Positions 1 to 6,183 of a stretch of 9,700 nt of DNA are shown here, piece by piece. The DNA comes from Microcaldota archaeon (GTDB taxonomy: Archaea > Micrarchaeota > Micrarchaeia > Micrarchaeales > Micrarchaeaceae). Under the pieces are notes generated by a model. The model was not told the DNA's origin and ran no database searches. It worked only from the letters and a program-made list of their open reading frames with translations. Both the position numbers and the translations under genes were made by a program. The stretch spans positions 1 to 9,700 of the forward strand of contig JAKBRJ010000024.1 of the NCBI GenBank assembly GCA_021834785.1, read 5' to 3'. Positions within the stretch are counted from its first letter, which is position 1. Every line of letters starts with the position of its first letter.

Positions 1-962
1 AAGGATAAAGCAGATGCTCTGCAACCACCACAAACATTAAGATATTTACACGATTTACATTTTCCGTCAAGATTAAACCGAATATTATAAAATTTTTCGG
101 TAACTTTTTGATTTTTGAGTAAGTCTCCTATTTTTTCTTCCTTTACTGAACCTATTTTTATAGGTAAATATGGACATGGAAATACATTCCCTCTAGAATT
201 TATATGAATATAAGAAATTCCCGCAGCACAACCTCCAAAAAGACCATCTGTATTACTGCTAACCAAATCCTTTTTGAGAATATAAAATGTTACGGGATCT
301 TCGGAACTTATTTCAATACCATATCTTTGACCGAGTTCTATGGAGTGCCTCAATGTATCTGCGTATTCTTTGGGAGAGAGCATTTCAAATTTTTTCCCAC
401 CAAAGATAGGTATACCCCTACTTAAAGATAATGAGTGTATTCCTAAATCACGAACAAGTTCTATTATTTGTGGTAATTCGTTTATGTTTTGCGGAATAAG
501 CGTAAAGCGTATAGCAACATTTATTTTATTTTCTAAAAGTAATTTAACATTAGTCAGCGTCTTATAAAAAGCGCCTTTTTTACCCCCTCTTATTGCATCA
601 TGTTTTGCGGGGTCTGCGCTATCCAAACTAATACGCACAAGTTTTAATTTCTCAAGCCATTCGATATCTGTGGACGAAATTAGAGTTCCGTTTGTTGAAA
701 TACTTGATTCGAAACCCATAGATATAATCATATGCACGATATCTTTCAAATCCTTACGCATCAGAGGTTCCCCGCCAGTTATAGAAATATGTTTTGCCCC
801 TAAATCCTTCAAATCCTTTAATAATTCCGTAATCTCGCTAAACTTTAATTCGTTTTCTAAATGTTTGTTGGCCTCGGCTCTACAAAAAAGGCAGTTTAGA
901 TTACAATGATTAGTTACTTCTAATAATACTATTTTTTGTGATATTGTTATTGAATCATCCAT
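1..962 (-). CDS. Radical SAM/SPASM peptide-modifying enzyme, second copy (3' end cut by window)
   Basis: The frame is open from ATG at 962 to the window edge (320 codons; stop not seen). Seen: the radical SAM CX3CX2C motif at C20, C24, C27 (CNLNCLFC), which binds the 4Fe-4S cluster that cleaves S-adenosylmethionine. GGEP at 63-66 is the SAM-binding motif. A C-terminal SPASM domain holds C245, C263 and CX2CX5CX2C at 302-314 (CGGCRASALS follows), which ligate auxiliary Fe-S clusters. The last expected SPASM Cys lies beyond the edge. Known: this architecture occurs in PqqE, MftC, sactipeptide maturases and NirJ/AhbD-type heme enzymes. Its start lies 6 nt after the stop of the upstream paralog, so the two are co-transcribed. 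No Shine-Dalgarno sequence is evident. The N-terminus is too short for a fused RRE (leader-binding) domain. Inferred: modifies the small peptide encoded at the head of the operon. Family assignment is firm; substrate is inferred. Confidence 0.93.
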   Translation of the reverse strand, partial: MDDSITISQKIVLLEVTNHCNLNCLFCRAEANKHLENELKFSEITELLKDLKDLGAKHISITGGEPLMRKDLKDIVHMIISMGFESSISTNGTLISSTDIEWLEKLKLVRISLDSADPAKHDAIRGGKKGAFYKTLTNVKLLLENKINVAIRFTLIPQNINELPQIIELVRDLGIHSLSLSRGIPIFGGKKFEMLSPKEYADTLRHSIELGQRYGIEISSEDPVTFYILKKDLVSSNTDGLFGGCAAGISYIHINSRGNVFPCPYLPIKIGSVKEEKIGDLLKNQKVTEKFYNIRFNLDGKCKSCKYLNVCGGCRASALS

Positions 963-968
963 TGATAT

Positions 969-1994
969 TTATACTGTTTTAGATTTTTCGAAACGCCAGC
1001 ACACTGAATCATTACCTTGAATATCGCCGAAGCTTAATGCTCTGGCTCTGCAACCACCACAAATATATTTATATTTACAGTCTTTACATACTCCTGTCAA
1101 AACTTCACGTGTACGAAAAGCATTGAGTATTTCGTTATTTTCCCAAAGTGATTTTATGTTATCATTAAATATATTACCAAGTTTAATATCCTGTATAAGG
1201 GGACATAAACCAATGTTGCCATCAGGATCTATTCTAATCATGGATAAGCCTATGTCACAGCCACCTAATACTTTAAAGTCTACTTGCTCTGCCTTTTTGA
1301 GGTATTTTAAATCTATAGTATTATATAAAGGATCGCCAGAACTAATATCCATTTTGCCGCTATATAGCTGTTTCAATTTATAGGTCCGAGTAAAGATATT
1401 CTTATACTCCTCTATTTTCAGGTCATAATAAACTTTTAATCCCCTACCTGATGGCAGCATAGGTCTTATTCCAAAATTTTTAATACCAAGATTATAGCAC
1501 AGCTCTGCCTCTTGCTCAATATCATTGATATTGATTGCATTAACTGTCATACCTACTGGACAATTTACACCCATACTTACTAATAATTTCAATGCATTTA
1601 TTACTCTATCGTACGATCCTTTTACGCCCCTTATTTTATCATGCGTTTCAGCCTTAGCACTATCTAGACTTATTGAGATGCCCCACATCCCATTATCAAC
1701 CAATTTTTTAACTAGTTCTTTATTGATAAGCCAACCATTGGAAAGAACTCTTGGTTTAATGCCTAAATTATGTGCCTCTAAGATTAATTCAGCTAAGTTT
1801 GCATATAAAAGAGGTTCTCCTCCGCCTATAGTTAAAAATTCAGGCTTTAATTTCGCAATACGCCTTATAATGTCTATATAGATGTTTTTATCTAAGTATC
1901 TTCCTTGCGAAGTAGCATTACGGCAATGTATACAAGAAAAATTACAGAGGTAAGATAAATCCCATTCTACAGATATTAACTTTGGGGCGATCAT
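969..1994 (-). CDS. Radical SAM/SPASM peptide-modifying enzyme, first copy
   Basis: A complete 341-residue protein. Seen: CX3CX2C at C17, C21, C24 (CNFSCIHC), GGGEP at 57-61, and a SISLDS strand motif at 107-112. The SPASM domain has the full set of seven Cys: C246, C264, C303, C306, C312, C315 and C332 (CGGCRARALSFG in the middle). Such domains hold two auxiliary Fe-S clusters and are typical of peptide-modifying radical SAM enzymes that make thioether, C-C or decarboxylative changes. It starts 33 nt after the stop of the 39-residue peptide and is followed 6 nt later by a second, clearly diverged radical SAM/SPASM gene. The two share the same layout but few long identical runs. Base composition is much more AT-rich than the genes to the right. 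Alternatives: an AhbC/AhbD/NirJ-like heme enzyme, less likely as no other heme gene is near. Product family is secure; reaction is inferred. Confidence 0.93.
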   Translation of the reverse strand: MIAPKLISVEWDLSYLCNFSCIHCRNATSQGRYLDKNIYIDIIRRIAKLKPEFLTIGGGEPLLYANLAELILEAHNLGIKPRVLSNGWLINKELVKKLVDNGMWGISISLDSAKAETHDKIRGVKGSYDRVINALKLLVSMGVNCPVGMTVNAININDIEQEAELCYNLGIKNFGIRPMLPSGRGLKVYYDLKIEEYKNIFTRTYKLKQLYSGKMDISSGDPLYNTIDLKYLKKAEQVDFKVLGGCDIGLSMIRIDPDGNIGLCPLIQDIKLGNIFNDNIKSLWENNEILNAFRTREVLTGVCKDCKYKYICGGCRARALSFGDIQGNDSVCWRFEKSKTV

Positions 1995-2027
1995 TATATC
2001 TACCCGGGATTTCTACTCGCCCCTGAT

Positions 2028-2147
2028 TTAATCGTCTGGCCAGCATTGTAAGCAAATCATGTCTTCGTCTATTTTTATCTCTTTTTCTACTTTTTTCTTG
2101 TCTTCTGGCACTATTATTTTTAAGTCTTCTAATTTTATTTCCTTCAT
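2028..2147 (-). CDS. Short peptide, candidate RiPP/cofactor precursor with Cys-rich tail
   Basis: A 39-codon gene, ATG at 2147 to TAA at 2028, read directly from the minus strand. The first 29 residues are highly charged (Lys/Glu/Asp with Ile/Leu/Val), as in RiPP leader peptides. The tail reads MICLQCWPDD, with two Cys (C32, C35), a Trp (W36) and two Asp that could be crosslinked. No upstream in-frame start exists before a stop. A BRE/TATA element at 2180-2194 places transcription start near 2158, only about 11 nt before this ATG, with AGGG at 2154-2157 just ahead of it. Two radical SAM/SPASM genes follow directly, so it heads their operon. The IDEDMIC stretch loosely recalls the IDGMC pre-core of the mycofactocin precursor MftA, from memory only. 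I do not recognise the family. The overlapping longer frame (1942-2283) is rejected because it starts upstream of the TATA box. Role as modified precursor is inferred. Confidence 0.68.
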   Translation of the reverse strand: MKEIKLEDLKIIVPEDKKKVEKEIKIDEDMICLQCWPDD

Positions 2148-2179
2148 GCCTATCCCTAGAATGAGTAGCCATAATAAAA

Positions 2180-2194
2180 TATTTATAGCTTTCC
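2180..2194 (-). promoter_or_regulatory. BRE/TATA promoter of the peptide-radical SAM operon
   Basis: On the minus strand GGAAAG (2194-2189) followed by CTATAAATA (2188-2180) is close to the archaeal BRE plus TATA consensus. The box centre is 36 nt from the ATG of the 39-residue peptide, the same spacing as for neighbouring promoters in this window. Confidence 0.65.
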
Positions 2195-2332
2195 TTGAAA
2201 GGTATTGTCCACAAACTCGGCACCAAAATCACGGTGTCGCCTCGCACTCGTTCTTGGCACTTAATTTTATCAACACAAGCCATCTATTCCTTTCGTTTCC
2301 TATGCTTATGCTTACTGCTGTGGGTGTCCGCA

Positions 2333-3364
2333 TCATGCCCTGAGCCCGGCAATGTCCTTGAAAAAATGCAGCTGCTGCCCGACTTCATCAATTGAATTCA
2401 ATATTACAATAGCTATCCTGCGCTTCCCTGCCTTGTCCAGCAGGGCTTGGACATCCCTATTCCCTAGCACGCTGTCGTTTACCAATATCGTATCTATGCT
2501 GTATTCGTCTATCGCCTTCAAAACTCCATCCACTCCGTAGAACGAGACCTTCAATTCCAGCCCAGAAAGGAACTTTTCCATAAGCATGAATTCTGACCTG
2601 ATGGTCTCCTTCTCGAGTATGGAAGATATCCTGTCGCTCTTTATAAGCTCGTATACTCCGCTCTTTTCAGCATTGCTAACGCTTTCGAATATTATCCTTT
2701 TTGTTATCTTCCTTGCGGTCCCCGGATCCGACATATATTTTTTAACATCATCCTTGGTAAATCCCGGTCCTGCTATTATTACCGTATCTACATCCATCCC
2801 CTCTGCCGTGTCTACGGCTGCCTTGAAGTATTTATTCTGCTGATCTTGGAAATCCTTTGGGCTGAGCTTCTTGCTCAGGTTGCTGTAAACCTCGCTCCTG
2901 AATGACACGCCATACCCTAATATAAAGGCAGGGAGGAACTTCTCGTCGTCTATGACTATTATGCCCAGGCGCGCCCTCTTGGAATTTGCCGCCGCGTCCT
3001 TAATGACATCTACCAGATAATCCGGCCATTCGGCTTTGAATATCTCTATTGTATCGCCGGGAGCTATGTTTAGAGTGTGGTAGCTATTCAGCTTTATGTA
3101 GTCGAGCGGCCTTCCTTCAACTATCTTGCCGAGCACTCTGAGCCTGAGCGCATTCTTGTCAAGTTCGGTCTTCTCAACAAGCACCTTTACGATCACCTTC
3201 TTGAGTTCGCCTACATCGCTCTCGCTGGCCCTGAACCTCCGCTCGGTCTCGGATTTTACGAAATCGTTCTGGAATATTATGCGCTGTATGGTCCAGAGGT
3301 CCTCCAATCCGTCTACTCTGAGCTTGAGGGCATTGGTATCCCTGTAAAATTTTATTATCTTCAT
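2333..3364 (-). CDS. pelA: Pelota (Dom34/aPelota) ribosome rescue factor
   Basis: Archaeal Pelota, paralogous to release factor aRF1, enters the empty A site of stalled ribosomes with aEF1A-GTP and, with ABCE1, splits them. Taken from ATG at 3364 it has 343 residues, normal for archaeal Pelota. Seen: an N-terminal Sm-like domain (about 1-130, with DGLEDLWTIQRII near 18-30), a central domain carrying the conserved AGPGFTKDDVKKY (198-210), and a C-terminal eRF1-like domain (about 265-343) ending EVGQQLHFFKDIAGLRA, which matches the family's closing glycine/IA-L-R pattern. No GGQ motif is present, as expected for Pelota. A GTG three codons upstream (3373) is a possible alternative start, but the ATG gives the usual MKI-type N-terminus. 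It is transcribed alone from a TATA box at 3401-3408. Its GC-rich composition contrasts with the AT-rich operon downstream. Confidence 0.95.
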   Translation of the reverse strand: MKIIKFYRDTNALKLRVDGLEDLWTIQRIIFQNDFVKSETERRFRASESDVGELKKVIVKVLVEKTELDKNALRLRVLGKIVEGRPLDYIKLNSYHTLNIAPGDTIEIFKAEWPDYLVDVIKDAAANSKRARLGIIVIDDEKFLPAFILGYGVSFRSEVYSNLSKKLSPKDFQDQQNKYFKAAVDTAEGMDVDTVIIAGPGFTKDDVKKYMSDPGTARKITKRIIFESVSNAEKSGVYELIKSDRISSILEKETIRSEFMLMEKFLSGLELKVSFYGVDGVLKAIDEYSIDTILVNDSVLGNRDVQALLDKAGKRRIAIVILNSIDEVGQQLHFFKDIAGLRA

Positions 3365-3400
3365 GCGAAACACTGCACGTAATAATACAATTGCGTATCA

Positions 3401-3408
3401 TATATAAA
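3401..3408 (-). promoter_or_regulatory. TATA box of the Pelota gene
   Basis: TTTATATA on the minus strand, preceded by GGAA (BRE-like), lies about 40 nt from the ATG at 3364. It predicts a transcription start near 3379 and a leader of about 15 nt. Confidence 0.5.
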
Positions 3409-3438
3409 TTCCAATCCAAATATCCCAACGAACAAAAG

Positions 3439-3446
3439 TTAAATAA
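3439..3446 (+). promoter_or_regulatory. TATA box of the dedA-glycosyltransferase operon
   Basis: TTAAATAA after an A-rich stretch, centred 35 nt before the ATG at 3478. It predicts a leader of about 10 nt and supports that ATG over the TTG start further upstream at 3391. Confidence 0.45.
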
Positions 3447-3477
3447 ATATAGCATTTCAATACATTTGTTTGATATC

Positions 3478-4107
3478 ATGGGCTTTGACATACTTGGCAT
3501 ATTCTCGATTATCGGCGCATCGTATGCGCTTCTTAGCTCTTTCATAAGCCATTACGGCTATGCTGCCATATTCGGGCTAATGGCTCTTGAAGGCTCTTCA
3601 TTGCCAATACCTAGCGAAGTTGTGCTTCCGCTTGCAGGGCTCTTTGCAGCAAGGGGAATACTCAACCTTCCATTTGCCTTTCTTGCAGCGCTGTTTGGCA
3701 GCATAGTAGGGCTAGGCGTCGATTACTACATAGGATACTATTTGGGAAAGGATGTCGTCTACAAGCACCTTAAATCATTTCACATAAAGAAGGAATCCCT
3801 TGATGCATTCGACGAATGGTTTTCAAGAAACGGATTTGCCGCCGTCTTCCTTTCAAGATTCATACCTTTGTTAAGGACCTTGATGAGCTTCCCTGCTGGA
3901 TTTGCCCGCATGCCTCAAAGAAGATTCTTCGCGTACTCTATAGCTGGATGCGTAATATACGATTTTGTGCTCATATATTTCGGGTACAAAGCGCTGTCAT
4001 CAAGCAGCGCAGTGGTCATACTGGCTTCGATAGGCGTTTTCGCCATCGCGCTCTATGCTGCATACCACTACTCGCTTAAATACATGAAATCCCACAATAA
4101 GAAATAA
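3478..4107 (+). CDS. DedA/VTT-family integral membrane protein
   Basis: A 209-residue polytopic membrane protein. Seen: hydrophobic segments at about 5-35, 48-85, 120-145, 150-170 and 175-198. The DedA signature EGSSLPIPSE is at 38-47, and the second re-entrant motif SRFIPLLRTLMSFPAG at 126-141 carries the conserved Arg127 and Arg133. Known: DedA/VTT proteins include bacterial UptA, a recycling flippase for undecaprenyl phosphate, and eukaryotic lipid scramblases. In an archaeon the likely substrate would be a polyprenyl (dolichyl-type) phosphate or another phospholipid. The ATG at 3478 is chosen over the in-frame TTG at 3391 because the TATA box (3439-3446) lies between them. The stop is 11 nt before a glycosyltransferase gene, so they form an operon, consistent with lipid-carrier recycling coupled to glycan assembly (inference). 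Family is secure; substrate is not. Confidence 0.9.
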   Translation: MGFDILGIFSIIGASYALLSSFISHYGYAAIFGLMALEGSSLPIPSEVVLPLAGLFAARGILNLPFAFLAALFGSIVGLGVDYYIGYYLGKDVVYKHLKSFHIKKESLDAFDEWFSRNGFAAVFLSRFIPLLRTLMSFPAGFARMPQRRFFAYSIAGCVIYDFVLIYFGYKALSSSSAVVILASIGVFAIALYAAYHYSLKYMKSHNKK

Positions 4108-4118
4108 GAGGTTTTACA

Positions 4119-5330
4119 ATGCCTGTGGCATCACGCAAGAAAAGTATTCTTGTAATGGAATCCGGCTCGTTCAAGACGTTCGGCGGCGCAGTGAAAGACT
4201 CGCATAGGCTTTACGTCTACTTAAAAAGCCTTGGCAGGTACACTGTTGATTTTTTTGCGGATTTCTCAAAATTTGGCGAACATTATCCGATATCGTTGGA
4301 TGAACTATACAAAACCCATTACGACCTGATAATAATAAATTCAATGCGTGACGTGCTGCTGCTTAAAAAATACATGCCAAAGAACGCCTTGACAAAGACC
4401 ATATATGTAGACAGGGGCGATATCGTATACCACTATTTTATGCTTCACGGAAGCAGGATGATCTCGCACTTTGCGGGCATTTTTCCCATGAGCGCGAATA
4501 GGTCCGATTCGATGTCAAAATCAATAATCAAGCAGACTAACAGCATCGTTCTCAAGCGCGCCAGGGACTTCTTTTCGAAAGGCTATGGCATGTACCTATT
4601 CAGGGAGATGCACAAATGGCTCACATGCTATATAGCCATAAATGCGGAGCAGGAACAGAGGGCAAGGAAATTTTTTGCCCATAAGACAATGGTAAAATAC
4701 ATTCCAATAGCGCCGCACGAGGAATTCACCAAACTGCACATCAAAAAGGATTTTGAGGGAGGGATTTTTATAGGCAGGTTGGAAGAGACGCAGAAGCGCG
4801 TCTCGCTGCTCATACTGGGCATAAAGGAAGTCGTGAGGATGCATCCAGAACTGAGGGGAAGGGAACTCCTCAGAATATACGGCACCGGTCCTGATGAAGG
4901 ATACTATAAACAGCTTGTCAAGGAATTGACTTTGGAAGACAGCATATCGTTCTGCGGCTTTGCCCTTGAAAGCAGGCTCCTGAATGCGTACAACAATGCA
5001 GGGTTCTTCGTTTCATCTTCCTATTGGGAAGGGTTGTCAAGAGTCTTTCTTGAGGCCATGGCATGCGGCCTTCCCGTGCTTGCGAATACGAAGAACAACA
5101 GGATGATAGACTACAAAAAAAGGAAATACCTGGTGCGCGAAAACCAGAACGGCATGGTGTTCGAATACGGCAATATGCATGATTTCGCCAAGAAGTTCTA
5201 CCGGCTCTATTCGGATAAGAAGCTTGCAGAAAGGCTCGGCAACAACGCTCAGAAATTGATATCAAAGGAACTCAATATAAAGAAGATGCTTGCATCATAC
5301 AAAGCGCTCATAAGCGGATTGCTTTCTTGA
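4119..5330 (+). CDS. GT4-like (GT-B fold) glycosyltransferase
   Basis: A 403-residue family 1/GT4-type glycosyltransferase, probably cytoplasmic or on the inner membrane face, moving a sugar from a nucleotide-sugar donor to an unknown acceptor. Seen: an N-terminal Rossmann-like half with a glycine-rich turn (FGGAVKDSHR, 21-30), then the C-terminal donor-binding half. That half contains FIGRLEETQKR at 217-227, LRIYGTGPDE at 251-260, and the E-x7-E motif EGLSRVFLEAMACGLPV (304-320; E304 and E312), which contacts the donor nucleotide sugar. The middle region 100-190 is not typical of any subfamily I know. Start: the ATG at 4119 with AGAGG about 8 nt upstream, only 11 nt after dedA. Its last 23 bases overlap the convergent hydrolase gene. 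Likely role is surface glycan or glycolipid assembly; sugar and acceptor cannot be told. Confidence 0.9.
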   Translation: MPVASRKKSILVMESGSFKTFGGAVKDSHRLYVYLKSLGRYTVDFFADFSKFGEHYPISLDELYKTHYDLIIINSMRDVLLLKKYMPKNALTKTIYVDRGDIVYHYFMLHGSRMISHFAGIFPMSANRSDSMSKSIIKQTNSIVLKRARDFFSKGYGMYLFREMHKWLTCYIAINAEQEQRARKFFAHKTMVKYIPIAPHEEFTKLHIKKDFEGGIFIGRLEETQKRVSLLILGIKEVVRMHPELRGRELLRIYGTGPDEGYYKQLVKELTLEDSISFCGFALESRLLNAYNNAGFFVSSSYWEGLSRVFLEAMACGLPVLANTKNNRMIDYKKRKYLVRENQNGMVFEYGNMHDFAKKFYRLYSDKKLAERLGNNAQKLISKELNIKKMLASYKALISGLLS

Positions 5331-6183
5331 CTGCCTTTAGAGAAGAGGGAGTAACCTTGGCATGTCTTGTCCGCGCTTGCCTTTTTGTTACAAAATCTGC
5401 AAATCCTATCACGCGCCTGCTGAACTCCTTTTCATTTTCATACATCGGGCAATGTTTGCTGCCTTTAACTACGTATAATCTGCTCCCTTTGACCAGGGCG
5501 TTCAATTCCTTGAGCTCTGCAAGGCTCCTGTTATTGTCGTTCTCCCCAAAAATCAGCATGGTCGGAATAGTCAATTTTTTCATGCATGCGGTCGCATCAA
5601 ATTTCAGTATGTTCCTTAAGAGCCCATCAAGGGATGAGAAACTCATCTTCATAGCCTCCCTGACCATCGATCGCTCTTCCGTCTTGGTCAGTGAATTGAA
5701 AAATGTGGGAACTTTGCTTTTCATGAATCCTTTGAGGTCTTTTTTGTTTTCAAGCTCATCGAGCCATTCTCTTACTTTCAATGACGGCTTAGGCCCCGAG
5801 TCCACAACTACCAGAGCGCGTACTGCCTTGGAGCCGGTGCATGCCATCGACATTGCCACCTGTCCGCCCATAGAATGGCCTATAACTATGGCGTTGCCTA
5901 TGCCAAGCGTACGACCCGCTTCAAGCATCTCCTTCACTAAATCACTAAGCTTATAATCAGATGCATGGCTGGGCTTTGATGAATCTCCAAAACCCTTCAT
6001 GTCGAATGCCCAGCATGTAAATCTGCCCGTGTTGCTGAGCATGAAGCGCCTCCATATGAATGAGCTGCCTGCGAGGCCGTGCAGCAGCATAATATTGATG
6101 CTGCCGCATCCGGATTTTAGGTAAGACAGCTGCGTACCGTCTTTCAGCCTGCAAGATCCCTTCTCTATCTTATGCATATTCAT
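5308..6183 (-). CDS. Alpha/beta hydrolase (serine esterase-like)
   Basis: A 291-residue alpha/beta hydrolase-fold enzyme. Seen: oxyanion-hole motif HGLAG at 35-39, DMKGFGDSSKP at 61-71, nucleophile elbow GHSMG at 102-106 (Ser104), acid FGENDNN at 212-218 (Asp216), and catalytic His244 in GSKHCPM, so the triad is complete. A cap region lies between about 130 and 200. Known: this layout covers esterases, epoxide hydrolases, C-C bond hydrolases and peptidases, so the substrate is open. No signal peptide is visible, so it is cytoplasmic. The ATG at 6183 overlaps the TGA of the transporter gene by four bases (ATGA), which indicates translational coupling and a shared job; ATG at 6177 is an alternative. 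The last ~25 residues are an unusually basic tail, and the 3' end overlaps the convergent glycosyltransferase by 23 bp. Confidence 0.92.
   Translation of the reverse strand: MNMHKIEKGSCRLKDGTQLSYLKSGCGSINIMLLHGLAGSSFIWRRFMLSNTGRFTCWAFDMKGFGDSSKPSHASDYKLSDLVKEMLEAGRTLGIGNAIVIGHSMGGQVAMSMACTGSKAVRALVVVDSGPKPSLKVREWLDELENKKDLKGFMKSKVPTFFNSLTKTEERSMVREAMKMSFSSLDGLLRNILKFDATACMKKLTIPTMLIFGENDNNRSLAELKELNALVKGSRLYVVKGSKHCPMYENEKEFSRRVIGFADFVTKRQARTRHAKVTPSSLKAVKKAIRL

Noticed and set aside
1..1994. Heme biosynthesis pair AhbC/AhbD or MoaA as identity of the radical SAM genes
   Set aside because: The SPASM CGGCRA pattern is shared with NirJ/AhbD, but no other heme or molybdopterin gene is present and a short Cys-containing peptide heads the operon; it is kept only as an alternative.
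2218..2239. Hairpin CGGCACC / GGTGTCG between Pelota and the peptide promoter
   Set aside because: On the transcribed (minus) strand one pair is mismatched and no T-run follows, so a terminator call is not supported.
1942..2283. 113-codon minus-strand ORF over the peptide gene
   Set aside because: Starts upstream of the strong TATA box, overlaps the radical SAM gene by 53 bp, and has an extreme Arg/Lys-rich middle that comes from reading A/G-rich codons of the peptide gene in another frame.
2229..2333. 34-codon minus-strand ORF whose ATG overlaps the Pelota stop (TGATG)
   Set aside because: Short, no recognisable features, and Pelota already ends at its normal family C-terminus; the overlap alone is weak evidence.
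3391..3477. Longer DedA start at TTG 3391
   Set aside because: The TATA box at 3439-3446 lies inside this extension, and the added residues are not hydrophobic or DedA-like.
5327..5956. 209-codon plus-strand ORF opposite the hydrolase
   Set aside because: Shadow of the hydrolase gene, whose catalytic motifs are complete; the opposite frame has no recognisable domain.
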